A stretch of 25,604 nt of DNA from Clostridiales bacterium UBA929 (GTDB lineage: Bacteria > Bacillota > Clostridia > Oscillospirales > UBA929), in contig DBDP01000019.1 in assembly GCA_002293625.1 (NCBI GenBank), positions 1 to 25,604 of the forward strand, read 5' to 3'. The notes below the pieces were generated by a model. That model did not search any database. It was not told where the DNA came from and worked only from the letters and a program-made list of their open reading frames with translations. A program made the position numbers and the translations under genes. This document shows positions 14,239-23,307 of the stretch, one piece after another. Each line of letters opens with the position of its first letter. Positions within the stretch are counted from its first letter, which is position 1.

Positions 14239-14261
14239 GGGCGAACAAAGTTCGCCCCTAT
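14239..14261. repeat. GTAGGG-type palindrome
   Basis: GGGCGAAC-AAA-GTTCGCCC followed by CTAT. It lies between serC and the PspC gene and overlaps the serC stop codon. Confidence 0.65.
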
Positions 14262-15325
14262 TTGAACTCTTTAATTAGTTCCGCGAGGCGCTCCGCGCCT
14301 TCCAGCGGCATGGCGTTGTACATCGAGGCGCGGATACCGCCGGTGGCGCGGTGCGCCTTCAATGTGACCATATCCCGAGCCGCCGCCTCTTTGAGGAATC
14401 GCGCGTCGGTTTCCTCGTCTCCCGAGGAAAACACGGCGTTCATGATTGAGCGGGAGCGCGGCTCTACCTTGCAGGTAAATACGCCGGACGCGTCGACGGC
14501 GTCATAGACAAGTTTCGCTTTCTTTTTATTATGCTCCGCCATTGCGGCGACGCCGCCCGCCTCCGAAAGCCAATCTAAAACCAATCCGAGCAGATATACA
14601 CCGTAAGTGGCGGGTGTGTTGATCATAGAACCGTTCGCCGCCTGCGCTTTATAGGAAAGTATCTCCGGCGTGCCGGGCAGCAACGGCGACTCCAGCAGAT
14701 CGTCTCGCACGATAACGACAGTCAAGCCCGCGGGACCCATGTTCTTTTGCGCGCCCGCATAGATGACTCCGTACCGGGAAACATCCACCGGCTCCGAGAG
14801 AATTGACGAGGACATGTCGCACACGAGCGGCACGTTGCCCGTTTCGGGGATAAACGGCCAGCGTGTGCCGTAAACGGTGTTGTTGTGGCAATAATGGAAA
14901 TACGAAGCGCCCGCGTCGACCGAAATCTCCGAAGGCTCGGGGATCGCGTAATAATTCCCTGTGTCGGCGGCGGCGCGGATATCACCGTACATTCCGGCAC
15001 TCTTGAACGCTTTTTTAGAGAAGTATCCCGTAACGGCATAATCGGCTTTGCCGGTGCGCCCCAAAAGGTTCATCGGCACGGCGGAAAACTGCAAGGTTGC
15101 GCCACCCTGTAAAAACAGGATTTTGTAGTTGTCCGGTACGCTCATGGCAGACCGCATCTTGCGCTCCACACCCTCAAAAAGAGCTATGTAGCCCTTTGAG
15201 CGGTGACTCATCTCCATAACGGACATACCGCTTCCGTCATAATCGGCGATCTCGGCTGCGGCGCGGCTCAGTACGGCTTCCGGCATCATCGCCGGACCCG
15301 CTGAAAAATTGAATACCCTCGGCAA
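14258..15325 (-). CDS. serC: Phosphoserine aminotransferase
   Basis: This 355-aa PLP enzyme converts 3-phosphohydroxypyruvate and glutamate to phosphoserine and 2-oxoglutarate, the second step of serine synthesis. It is a class V aminotransferase. The N-terminus FNFSAGPAMMPE is diagnostic. MEMSHRSKGY binds substrate, LFLQGGATLQF follows, and the PLP lysine is in AGAQKNMGPAG (Lys194). The C-terminal GGIRASMYNAMPLEG is also typical of the family. The start is TTG at 15325 with AGGAGGGG ahead. A good promoter lies at 15355-15384. The gene has its own promoter right after the terminator of the transporter operon. Confidence 0.95.
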   Translation of the reverse strand: MPRVFNFSAGPAMMPEAVLSRAAAEIADYDGSGMSVMEMSHRSKGYIALFEGVERKMRSAMSVPDNYKILFLQGGATLQFSAVPMNLLGRTGKADYAVTGYFSKKAFKSAGMYGDIRAAADTGNYYAIPEPSEISVDAGASYFHYCHNNTVYGTRWPFIPETGNVPLVCDMSSSILSEPVDVSRYGVIYAGAQKNMGPAGLTVVIVRDDLLESPLLPGTPEILSYKAQAANGSMINTPATYGVYLLGLVLDWLSEAGGVAAMAEHNKKKAKLVYDAVDASGVFTCKVEPRSRSIMNAVFSSGDEETDARFLKEAAARDMVTLKAHRATGGIRASMYNAMPLEGAERLAELIKEFK

Positions 15326-15354
15326 GGGAACCCCTCCTTATTCGTATACACACT

Positions 15355-15384
15355 ATTATAGTATATCCCGCGACAAAAAGTCAA
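15355..15384 (-). promoter_or_regulatory. Promoter of serC-pspC-serA
   Basis: TTGACT (15379-15384), 18-base spacer, perfect TATAAT (15355-15360) on the minus strand. Its -35 almost touches the T-tract of the upstream terminator. Confidence 0.75.
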
Positions 15385-15385
15385 G

Positions 15386-15418
15386 AAAAAAGGAGTCCCC
15401 GAATCGGGGACTCCTTTT
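15386..15418 (-). terminator. Terminator of the transporter operon
   Basis: AAAAGGAGTCCCCGA pairs with TCGGGGACTCCTTTT in a near-perfect stem, and the minus strand runs into TTTTTT (15386-15391). It closes the ~10-kb operon that ends with the solute-binding protein. Confidence 0.92.
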
Positions 15419-15439
15419 AGTAAATATGCCCACGGAGCT

Positions 15440-15548
15440 GTCACTCTAAAAACTCCCCGCTCCGGCTTGCGACACCGCGCCCACAGGCGCCTGCTCGCAA
15501 GCGCTTCGCTCGTTCGCCTGCGGCGAACACGGAGGTTTATAGTGCTTC
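15440..15548 (-). repeat. 109-bp structured dispersed repeat, copy 3
   Basis: Full-length copy, same orientation as copy 2. The hairpin B stem is GCTTGCGA with TCGCAAGC (arms at about 15466-15473 and 15495-15502), and its inner stem also changed on both sides (GCGCC/GGCGC instead of GCGGC/GCCGC). It starts one base after the stop codon of the binding-protein gene and lies before the operon terminator, so it is transcribed. Confidence 0.88.
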
Positions 15549-15549
15549 C

Positions 15550-16974
15550 TTATTTGCCAAACGCTCTGTCAATGTAGTCTTGGGCGATATTCTTCCATTG
15601 CTCGGCAAACTGAACGGGAGTCTGACTGCCGTTGATGATGCCGCCAATATAGAAACCGCCGCCGTTTTCATCTTGCATCGCGAGGTCGTTGTACATGTCA
15701 TACTGCGGTTTCGTGGTGCAGTATTTCGCATATTCCCAGCCGCGCAAGTCTTCGCCAAACAGGGTTTCCATCCATGTCCAGTCGTCGCGAAGTTCGATTT
15801 CACCTTCCCACCAGTGCATGAAGTCACGGTATACATCATACACGATTTCGGGATCTTGAATGCCTACGGGGATCATGTAAACGTTGCCGTTGAGGTTGAC
15901 GGTGTATTTAATGCCGCCGTCTTTAAGCGCAGTGGGACCGGCCGGCCACGGTACGCACTTAATTTCATACGGGCAATCCTCGGAGCCGGAAATGCCGTAC
16001 TTTTGCACAAGCCACGGAACGAAGAGGAAAAACGCCAAATCGCCGTTGTTCCACTGTCCGTTTTCCCACATCAGATCCTCTTGGAACGGTTTGGCAACCA
16101 TGGAAATGTTGTACATGTCATTGATGAACTCCAATACTTCTCCGGTGGCAGGGGAGGTAAGACCTTCCTCCGGAGTCAGCGCAATACCGGCGTTGTTTGA
16201 AACGAGCATGCAGGACAGGAACTGAACATGCAAAGAACTCCAGCCATAGGTCGGGGTTCCCGCGGTGGTGTCGGTCGTCGCTTTCATGATCTCCATCCAC
16301 TTATCCCATGTCCATTCGCCCGCGTCATACAGATCCTGCGGGTCGGGTTGCCCCGCCGCCTGTAGGATGTCCGAGTTGTAGCCCAGCATGTAAACGGCAT
16401 TCGGGTCAAGGATGGGGGTGGGTTTGAAGATATACTGTTCCTCCATGCCCGCTACATCGATCGGCGTAAAGATATCATTGTTCGTGTAGATGTCGTCATT
16501 CGGATCCAGCGCAAATTTTGAAATGGGATACGCGTATCCGCTGGTTAGGGGAGCGAGCATAAATTGCGTGTCAAGGGTGTAAATGTCAACGTCCGGCGTA
16601 CCCGCTTTGAGGGATGTGTTAAGGGATTCCTGCGCGCCCTCAAAGGTCATGTTGACATAGTTAAAGGTGATGTTGTACTTTTCCTCAACCTTACGGATGT
16701 TGTCGAGGCGCTTCTGCCCAACATAAGGGTCTGTTTCGCCTTCAACCAGCTCCTTGGTTTTGGAGTCATAGTCGGAGTCCCACCATTGTCCGAGGTAGAT
16801 GTCACGGGTTGTGTTATAACGTTTGGCTGCGGGTGTATCGGTATTATTACCCTCGGTATCGCTGGGCGGGTTGTCGTTGGGAGATGGTTTATCTCCACCT
16901 CCGCAAGCGGACAGGATTGTTGCAAACATCAGCAACGCAAGAGTCAGCGCGAGAATTTTACGAATTTTCACCAA
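15550..16974 (-). CDS. Extracellular solute-binding lipoprotein of the sugar-type ABC system
   Basis: This 474-aa protein has a signal peptide ending in LSAC (Cys24) and a Pro/Asp/Asn linker before the binding domain. Features typical of large CUT1-associated binding proteins include KVEEKYNITFNYVNM, TPDVDIYTLD, GEWTWDKWMEIMKATTD and FLFVPWLVQKYG. It is rich in Trp and Tyr, as expected for a carbohydrate site. The start is TTG at 16974 or GTG three bases later; AGGAGGT precedes both. It is the last gene of the operon, 15 bases after a large lipoprotein, and most likely serves the two permeases upstream. The substrate is unknown. Confidence 0.9.
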   Translation of the reverse strand: MVKIRKILALTLALLMFATILSACGGGDKPSPNDNPPSDTEGNNTDTPAAKRYNTTRDIYLGQWWDSDYDSKTKELVEGETDPYVGQKRLDNIRKVEEKYNITFNYVNMTFEGAQESLNTSLKAGTPDVDIYTLDTQFMLAPLTSGYAYPISKFALDPNDDIYTNNDIFTPIDVAGMEEQYIFKPTPILDPNAVYMLGYNSDILQAAGQPDPQDLYDAGEWTWDKWMEIMKATTDTTAGTPTYGWSSLHVQFLSCMLVSNNAGIALTPEEGLTSPATGEVLEFINDMYNISMVAKPFQEDLMWENGQWNNGDLAFFLFVPWLVQKYGISGSEDCPYEIKCVPWPAGPTALKDGGIKYTVNLNGNVYMIPVGIQDPEIVYDVYRDFMHWWEGEIELRDDWTWMETLFGEDLRGWEYAKYCTTKPQYDMYNDLAMQDENGGGFYIGGIINGSQTPVQFAEQWKNIAQDYIDRAFGK

Positions 16975-16989
16975 AGTTACCTCCTTATA

Positions 16990-18735
16990 TTATTCCGCCG
17001 CAACGGGGTTGAAGTTCGGGGTGTAGAGATACAGATTGAAGAGGTCGTATACGGCACCGTCGTCTTGAATCCAGAAAGCGCCCAGTTCGTCTGTGAATGC
17101 GCCGCCGCCCAATGATGTCCATTGCGCCAAGATGCCTTCGTAGGAGATGCTGTCGATACCTTTCACGACATCCTGATATCCGCCTACCTGTGAGGTGCCG
17201 GTCACGTTGCCCCAAATCTGCTTGACGCCGGCGTCAACATCCTCAAATCTCTGGAAGATGAATTGCGTGCCTTTTTCAACCGAATAGTAATTGGCTACAA
17301 TGTAGCAACCTTCTACAAGCCACGCGGGGTTAAAGTCGCCCGGATTCTCATCGGAAAGCGGGGTGTCAACACGGTAGCATTGCGTCCAGTTTCCGTCTGA
17401 ATGACCCGCGTTCGCGTGGTTGTTGAAAGGCATCAAGTTGATGAAACCGTCACGGCCGATGACAACGGGTTTGAAGCCCAAATCTTCCTCTACGCGCTGA
17501 CCGATCGTAAACTTGTTGACGGTCAGTTCCGCGCCGTAATCGCCGATGATGAAGTTGTTTGCCCAAAGTTCAAAGTTCTCGTCGCCGCAGACCGCGACGA
17601 TGTCTTCGTAGCGGAACTGCGCTATGTTTCCGGAGAAGTTGGTTGTGTACGGCTCAATCTTGCACCAGCGATTCAACGCCTCTACTGATGCGGGGACTTC
17701 CGTATCCGCCCAGCTTTGAATTACCATTTCGGGCGCTTTTTCACTTCTGTAGTATACGGTGAAAACAGCGCCGGGTTTCAGCATGCTGAAATCCAGATCC
17801 GTTGTTTGCCCGGCTTGACCCCAGGCGCCGGTTGTGGAACCCGTCGCGTTATTTTGCAGGAAGTCCAGCTCGAATTCTTCTTCAATTGTATAGAGCAGGG
17901 TTCTGTCGGCGTCACCAAAACCCTTCGGCGCGTCAAAAGAAACCGATGTGTCGGGTTCGATGGGATTGCCTGCTTCGTCAAGGAACAGCATGTAGTCAAT
18001 GATCATGTTTCCCGCGGGGAGCGGAACCGGCAGTTCTTCGGTAAACTCTACGCCATCAGTCGCCGCTTGCGTTTTTCTGGCATTGTACGCCGTGACAGCG
18101 GCAGTGTTGGCATCCAAAGCGGCGTCGCCGGATTTCGTGATTACCATGATGTTCTTCAGATCCGGCTCAAAGAAAGCGGTCAGCTCGGCGGTCAGCGTCC
18201 TCGGGTTGTTGCGCTCAATCGCGATACCCCAAAGGTACTCTGTCTCCGCGAGGTCGGCACCCGTCCATGTGGTGAGGTAACCCGCGTTGGCATAAAACTC
18301 ACCGGTGGGACTTTCGGTGTAGATGCGTACTTGGATGGTACGGATGTCGGCGACCCTAGCGCCGAACATGCTGGAAACGTCAACGCCTAAGTACGGAATT
18401 CCGTTTTCTGTGGGGGACACTTTCAAGGCCTTCGCGCCGTTGAAATCCACTATTTCAATGATGGACGGATCCGAACCGCCCGGCGTGAGGTTCATGGATA
18501 AGTACCCGGTGTTGCCGTCGGAGAAGTCGATAGCGCCTTCCGGCACAGGTGTGATTTCCGCAACATTCGATGGCGGCACATACTGGAGACCGCCGTTATC
18601 GCTCGGCGTCTCTTCCGGAGGTGTCGAGACAACATCATCCGGCGACGGGGAGGCGGATGTGCCGCCGCATCCCGCTAAAACCATCGAAAAGACCAGTAAG
18701 GCGGCAAGGAGCAATGCGATTTGCTTTGTTTTCAT
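16990..18735 (-). CDS. Large surface lipoprotein, beta-sandwich/CBM-like (581 aa)
   Basis: The signal peptide ends in LAGC (Cys23), followed by a Pro/Ser/Asp linker to about residue 55. The rest looks like repeated beta-sandwich modules: IIEIVDFNGAKALKVSPTENG...YLGVDVSSMFG, then ADIRTIQVRIYTES, is the pattern of galactose-binding/CBM-like domains. A second module follows around residues 310-420, with DFSMLKPGAVFTVYYRSE. No catalytic motif was noticed. ATG with GAGGG ahead. It lies between the second permease (43-base gap) and the binding protein. I infer a ligand-presenting or glycan-binding surface protein of this uptake system; the exact family is not recognised. Confidence 0.78.
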   Translation of the reverse strand: MKTKQIALLLAALLVFSMVLAGCGGTSASPSPDDVVSTPPEETPSDNGGLQYVPPSNVAEITPVPEGAIDFSDGNTGYLSMNLTPGGSDPSIIEIVDFNGAKALKVSPTENGIPYLGVDVSSMFGARVADIRTIQVRIYTESPTGEFYANAGYLTTWTGADLAETEYLWGIAIERNNPRTLTAELTAFFEPDLKNIMVITKSGDAALDANTAAVTAYNARKTQAATDGVEFTEELPVPLPAGNMIIDYMLFLDEAGNPIEPDTSVSFDAPKGFGDADRTLLYTIEEEFELDFLQNNATGSTTGAWGQAGQTTDLDFSMLKPGAVFTVYYRSEKAPEMVIQSWADTEVPASVEALNRWCKIEPYTTNFSGNIAQFRYEDIVAVCGDENFELWANNFIIGDYGAELTVNKFTIGQRVEEDLGFKPVVIGRDGFINLMPFNNHANAGHSDGNWTQCYRVDTPLSDENPGDFNPAWLVEGCYIVANYYSVEKGTQFIFQRFEDVDAGVKQIWGNVTGTSQVGGYQDVVKGIDSISYEGILAQWTSLGGGAFTDELGAFWIQDDGAVYDLFNLYLYTPNFNPVAAE

Positions 18736-18778
18736 CTTTTTCCCTCTTTCATTGTAATAGGTTTTTCCATGATGTACG

Positions 18779-19771
18779 CTATCCTACTATACCGGAACGC
18801 TCCACCCCCTCTATAAACCGTCGTTGCAATACTACATATATGATAATCATTGGTAGTATCATCATTATAATCCCCGCATACACATAAAGCTGCTGTATGC
18901 TCGGATCCATGATATCATCGATATTGGCAATCGTAACCTGCAACGAACTGAGCCGCCGGCTCATAACAACGTTGTTGCTGATGTTGAAGACATTCGCGTA
19001 GAAGAGGTCATTATACTGCCAAACCAGCGAAAAGAGCGTAACCGTAATGATAGACGGTACCGCGTTGGGTATCATAACGCGCAAAAATGTGCGGAATGTC
19101 CCGGCTCCGTCCACGAACGAAGCCTCTTCGATCTCTTTGGGCAGCCCACGGAAAAACTGGTTGAAGATGTAGATATACAGTCCAGAACGCAGACCCGTAC
19201 CGAAGATCGACATTAAGTACATGGGAACCGGCGTGGAGAGAAGATTTACCTTGCCCCCCCCGATCATGCTGAAGAGCCACAGGGGGTCAAAGTTTCGGAA
19301 CGTCATATACAGCGGTAACATAATCGTATGTGCCGGAAGGACGATCATCACGATAACGCAGGCAAAAAGGATTCTTTTCATCGGGAACTGGAATCGGGCG
19401 AAACCGTAACCGACCATTGAACAGACTACCAGCTGTATCCCTGTCAGTGAGATAACATAGAGGAGCATGTTCCCCATAACCCGCCAATAGTCCATCCGAA
19501 GAATTGCGAGTTCATACCGCTCCAGCGTCGGCGTCTGCGGGATGAGGTAAACAAGGGGGCTGTATTGGTCTTCGTTGGAAAAGAAAGAGCTTACCGTGAC
19601 ACCGATCAGGGGCGATAGGATAACATAGGAAATGCCCACGATCAATATAAGACGGAATACCGAAAACAGGAATTTTCTCACGGAGCGGATAATCCTGTTT
19701 TTTTCGTTTTGGAGCTGCGTATTGTTCTTAGCACCGCTCCACAAGGATTTTCCTTTAGAAATTAAGTTCAA
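18779..19771 (-). CDS. Carbohydrate ABC permease, MalG type
   Basis: This ~330-aa integral membrane protein has six TM segments. The EAA loop that docks on the ATPase is clear: EEASFVDGAGTFRTFLRVMIPNA. An earlier start at 19828 would overlap the preceding gene. The TTG at 19771 is preferred because GGGGGCGG lies a few bases ahead and the gap to the preceding permease becomes 13 bases. The C-terminus has QLYVYAGIIMMILPMIIIYVVLQRRFIEGVERSGIVG, matching the usual CUT1 ending. It should pair with the MalF-type permease just upstream. Confidence 0.92.
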   Translation of the reverse strand: MNLISKGKSLWSGAKNNTQLQNEKNRIIRSVRKFLFSVFRLILIVGISYVILSPLIGVTVSSFFSNEDQYSPLVYLIPQTPTLERYELAILRMDYWRVMGNMLLYVISLTGIQLVVCSMVGYGFARFQFPMKRILFACVIVMIVLPAHTIMLPLYMTFRNFDPLWLFSMIGGGKVNLLSTPVPMYLMSIFGTGLRSGLYIYIFNQFFRGLPKEIEEASFVDGAGTFRTFLRVMIPNAVPSIITVTLFSLVWQYNDLFYANVFNISNNVVMSRRLSSLQVTIANIDDIMDPSIQQLYVYAGIIMMILPMIIIYVVLQRRFIEGVERSGIVG

Positions 19772-19784
19772 GTCATCCGCCCCC

Positions 19785-20711
19785 TTAGTTTTGATAGAAT
19801 GTCCTCTTAGAGACCCATCCGCCGGCAATGAGGAGAATGCCGCAGACGCAAACCATGCTCACCAAACTGAATACCGCGCCGAGTGAGTAATTGTTCTCGG
19901 TGAAGACCGTGCTGTATGATAAATCCAACACGCTGCTTGTGATGAAGGAGTCCACAACGGTGTACACCATGTTGGTCAGCAGAAGCGGTGAGACCATTGG
20001 GAACGTTACCTTCCAGAACGTTTCGTAGGATGTGGCGCCTTCGATTTTCGCCACTTCATACAATGCCGGTGAAATCGACTGCAACGCGGCAAGGAAAATA
20101 ACGATCTGTACACCCGAGGAACCGACGATATTGCTGATCCGTCCCACCGCCCCGACGATGTAATCGAGAAGCCCTGTTGGGAACGCCTCTCCCAACAGAT
20201 CGATGTAATATTCCACATTTACGCCGCCGCCGCTTCCCATTGTCTCAACCACGATGGGAGAAACCGTGTTCCCGCCGCCCAGCATCATGCTCTGCGCCGT
20301 TTCAAGCGCCGAGAGAACAGCCGCAGAGTTCCACAAGACCGGCAGAAAGAAGATTGCGCGAGCCAGCGTTCTGCCTCGGAATTTTTGATTTAACATAAGC
20401 GCCATAAAAAGCGAGAAAAAGAGAATCAGCGGCACGTCAATTATCATATCTCCGAGAGACTGTGTCAGAATTTGCCGAAAACTTGCGTGCTCTGTAAATG
20501 CCTGATTGAAATACTTAAGTCCGGCAAAATCGGTTGTGTACCCGCCGGTTGCGAGGTCAATGGTATCGCTGAACGCAAAGTTCAGGGTCATGATGATGCT
20601 GCGGACATAGTAAATGAGAAACCCCAAGACGAACGGTGAAATGAACAGAAGCCCGCTTACCGACCGTTTCTGCACCAGCGTCAAGCCGCGTTTCTTTTTT
20701 ATCACGGTCAT
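19785..20711 (-). CDS. Carbohydrate ABC permease, MalF type
   Basis: This 308-aa permease has an N-terminal basic segment, TM1 in LLFISPFVLGFLIYYV and SIIMTLNFAFSD after it, as in sugar permeases. The EAA loop reads YEVAKIEGATSYETFWKVTFPMVSP. An unusually long external loop (about 140-175, GGGNTVSPIVVETMGSGGG) lies between middle helices. The ATG overlaps the stop of the DUF5696 gene by 4 bases (ATGA), which implies translational coupling. No ATPase gene is present in the window; one shared ATPase of the MsmX kind is the usual solution in this group. Confidence 0.92.
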   Translation of the reverse strand: MTVIKKKRGLTLVQKRSVSGLLFISPFVLGFLIYYVRSIIMTLNFAFSDTIDLATGGYTTDFAGLKYFNQAFTEHASFRQILTQSLGDMIIDVPLILFFSLFMALMLNQKFRGRTLARAIFFLPVLWNSAAVLSALETAQSMMLGGGNTVSPIVVETMGSGGGVNVEYYIDLLGEAFPTGLLDYIVGAVGRISNIVGSSGVQIVIFLAALQSISPALYEVAKIEGATSYETFWKVTFPMVSPLLLTNMVYTVVDSFITSSVLDLSYSTVFTENNYSLGAVFSLVSMVCVCGILLIAGGWVSKRTFYQN

Positions 20712-23296
20712 GCCGCAACCCCCTCTCTAACGGCATATCCCCCCGCGGGAACGGTCACGCCTTCATAGTTGAGTTCCTTGACGGTTTTATTCACGAGGAC
20801 TTGCACGCCGTTTTCATAAGTTACGCAGCGCAAACCCTCCGGCGTGATGGTGTGATCCAGCATCAGGCTGCCGTTAACTTTTGAGAGAATGGGGTTGACC
20901 GTATTGTAGAGGTTGACTGCGTAATCGACCCAGTTTTGATAGTATGTACTGCTCATTTGGTTGAGACCCGTATACTTCATCTCGCTCGCTTCCTCGTAGG
21001 TAAAGGTGAAGTGCGGGGAGGAACCGTATTCTAAAAGTTGCAGGATAAGCTCGTCATCGTCATACTGATCGCTGCGGTTGACGGCATAGCCCGCATACGG
21101 GATATGTCCGTGCACCACCATTTGATAGAAAGGAATCTCAACGTCAACAATATACGAATCGTTATGTGAAAGCGGAACATTGATCAGATCATCCGCTCCT
21201 TTGAAGGCGTATACGTTCCCACCGGAGACCATAACGTTTTTATCGGATGCTTGAAGTTTATCCAGTTGCCCCCGAACGATGGATAAGGAGGCTTCCCTAT
21301 CGATAAATTCGGTTCGTTTGCGGTCGGAGGTAAGGGTACTCCCCAAATCCCGCAGAGAAATGCCGGTGATATCGTAGCGCTCAATGTTTTTGATGAACGA
21401 ATCCACGTAACGCGGCAGAAACTTTGGCGACATCAAATCATACATTGTTTCCCCGTATCCGAGCGGCCACGCGGCTTCATAGGTCAGCGGGCTGACCTGC
21501 CCCCATACACCGACGAATCCGCCGCCGTAATACCGCGCCGATTCTTGCTGCCAGTCATAATGCTCTGTATTGAAGGTCACCTCTTGGAAAACAACGTCGG
21601 CGTATAGCTTGCCGCCCTGCTCTTCCAATTGTGCCGACAAATCCTCCAACTCTTCCTCGCTGCCCAATTGCTTGATAAGTTTGATTTTATGTGAGATGTC
21701 GTGATAATACCCTCTGTTGTGCCAGCCTTGATAGTTAACGATTTGGTTTTGAATGCCGGCTTCGCTGAAGATGTCAACAATCTCTCCCGCCTGCTCATAA
21801 GTTGTCATCGGGATAATGCCGTCGTAGGGAACGGAGGCAATAAACTTAACCCCCATCGCGGCTCCGATGAAATCCATGTACATCGGCATGTCACCGCTCA
21901 CGCGCTCTTCTGCAAAAACGCCTTCGCGTTCAAGCCGCTCACGGTAATAGCGCGCCATGCCGGAGTACCCGTCATACTCCTCGGTAAGCATACTGTATCG
22001 AACGGTCAGGTTCGCGTCATATATCTCCTTCTCCACCATCGGCATCGAGCTTTCCAGCCCCGTCGTGCCGAACATAGCGAGGGAAGCGCTGCCGCGAACA
22101 ATGAAGATGGGATAGACAATATTGTAGCTGTTGGCTCTTCCGGAAACCGAAGAGGTGAGCTGAGTAAATGATTGCCCTTCTTCAATCACGGCGAGCATTG
22201 CGCCGTTTTGCTTTTGAATCCCGAATACGGGTAGACGAGCCATTTCAGCGTTACCCAGCACGATATAGTCATCGGAAAGCGCGTCTTGTTCGTATATGTC
22301 CTGCCGGTAGTCCTCGGCGTGGGATTTCTCGTTATTAAAATAAATCAGAGATCCGGCGCCGTTCGGCACCATCATATACCCTTCATCGGTGCTGCTGCCC
22401 GCGTTAAAATTTCGCAGGATATGAAGCTTATCTATTTGCGCACCGCCGTTCTCCACAATCGCGCTTGTCGGTACCGTGGCGACGAGAGCGTCCCCTTCCA
22501 ACCGATACTCCAGCGAGACTTCAAAACTGAGCGGGGCGGCTCCCTCCACACCTGCTTCCGCGGCGTCCTGTTCAAAATCCGCTTCCGTATAGCCCGCTCC
22601 CGTAAGATAGGTGGTAAGCCTTCGAACTATAGCAGAGCCGATTTCGACACCCGCGATCAGTTCTAAAAACCCTTCCGGCGCCACTTCCGAGGGAATGTAG
22701 CGAGTCTCTACATAAATGCGCTCAGACTCTTTCATTTTATCAAGGAACGTTTTTAGGCGATCCTCTCTGATATAAAGAGGGACAATCCCGGTGGGGAGCG
22801 ACAAATCGCCCAGCATATAATTTACCCGAACGCCTTCGCTCAGGCTTTCCGCGTTAAATTGGCCATCTTTAATCGCGTAGTCGTAGACGTTGTAGGAACC
22901 CGGCGTGCGTCTGGTTGTGAAAAAGTCCACCACAAGCGGGGATTTTAACAAACTTAAGTTTAATCCGGTCGCAAGCGGATCTTCATCGGCGTCAGGCGGA
23001 CACACATAGGCAATCCTTCCGCTGCGTTTGTCATAAACAGCCGCGTTGGTCGTTTCCGGCTGATAGTAAAGCTCAAGCGTATCGTTTTCCGCCGCGAGTA
23101 CCATATTCGGCACATTTCCGCCGCCCGGCAGTTCCTTAAACGGCGTTCCTTCTTCAATCGTATCGTCTTTTTCAGGCAGATACTGCTTATATCCGTCGTA
23201 CATGCGGAAGTTCAGATGGATATACAGCTGCCATCCTCCGACGATCAGAACGGCGAGAGCAATTACAATCAAAAGCAGTTTTTTTCCTAATCTCAT
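20708..23296 (-). CDS. DUF5696-domain membrane-anchored extracellular protein (862 aa)
   Basis: One TM helix near the N-terminus (about 7-25) anchors a large extracellular part. DGYKQYLPEKD, MVLAAENDTLELYYQPETTNAAVYDKRSGRIAYVCP and DEDPLATGLN match what I recall of DUF5696 proteins from Paenibacillus and Clostridia. The first ~440 residues look like beta-rich domains. The middle (about 490-750) has alternating strand/helix segments (MDFIGAAMG, YDGIIPMTTYEQAGEIVDIFSEAG, QIVNYQGWHNRGYYHDIS, DITGISLRDLGSTL) like a TIM-barrel glycosidase, with acidic residues but no catalytic pair I can assign. ATG with GGGGAGGAG ahead. The operon context suggests handling of a glycan at the cell surface. Confidence 0.8.
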   Translation of the reverse strand: MRLGKKLLLIVIALAVLIVGGWQLYIHLNFRMYDGYKQYLPEKDDTIEEGTPFKELPGGGNVPNMVLAAENDTLELYYQPETTNAAVYDKRSGRIAYVCPPDADEDPLATGLNLSLLKSPLVVDFFTTRRTPGSYNVYDYAIKDGQFNAESLSEGVRVNYMLGDLSLPTGIVPLYIREDRLKTFLDKMKESERIYVETRYIPSEVAPEGFLELIAGVEIGSAIVRRLTTYLTGAGYTEADFEQDAAEAGVEGAAPLSFEVSLEYRLEGDALVATVPTSAIVENGGAQIDKLHILRNFNAGSSTDEGYMMVPNGAGSLIYFNNEKSHAEDYRQDIYEQDALSDDYIVLGNAEMARLPVFGIQKQNGAMLAVIEEGQSFTQLTSSVSGRANSYNIVYPIFIVRGSASLAMFGTTGLESSMPMVEKEIYDANLTVRYSMLTEEYDGYSGMARYYRERLEREGVFAEERVSGDMPMYMDFIGAAMGVKFIASVPYDGIIPMTTYEQAGEIVDIFSEAGIQNQIVNYQGWHNRGYYHDISHKIKLIKQLGSEEELEDLSAQLEEQGGKLYADVVFQEVTFNTEHYDWQQESARYYGGGFVGVWGQVSPLTYEAAWPLGYGETMYDLMSPKFLPRYVDSFIKNIERYDITGISLRDLGSTLTSDRKRTEFIDREASLSIVRGQLDKLQASDKNVMVSGGNVYAFKGADDLINVPLSHNDSYIVDVEIPFYQMVVHGHIPYAGYAVNRSDQYDDDELILQLLEYGSSPHFTFTYEEASEMKYTGLNQMSSTYYQNWVDYAVNLYNTVNPILSKVNGSLMLDHTITPEGLRCVTYENGVQVLVNKTVKELNYEGVTVPAGGYAVREGVAA

Positions 23297-23307
23297 GTTC
23301 TCCTCCC

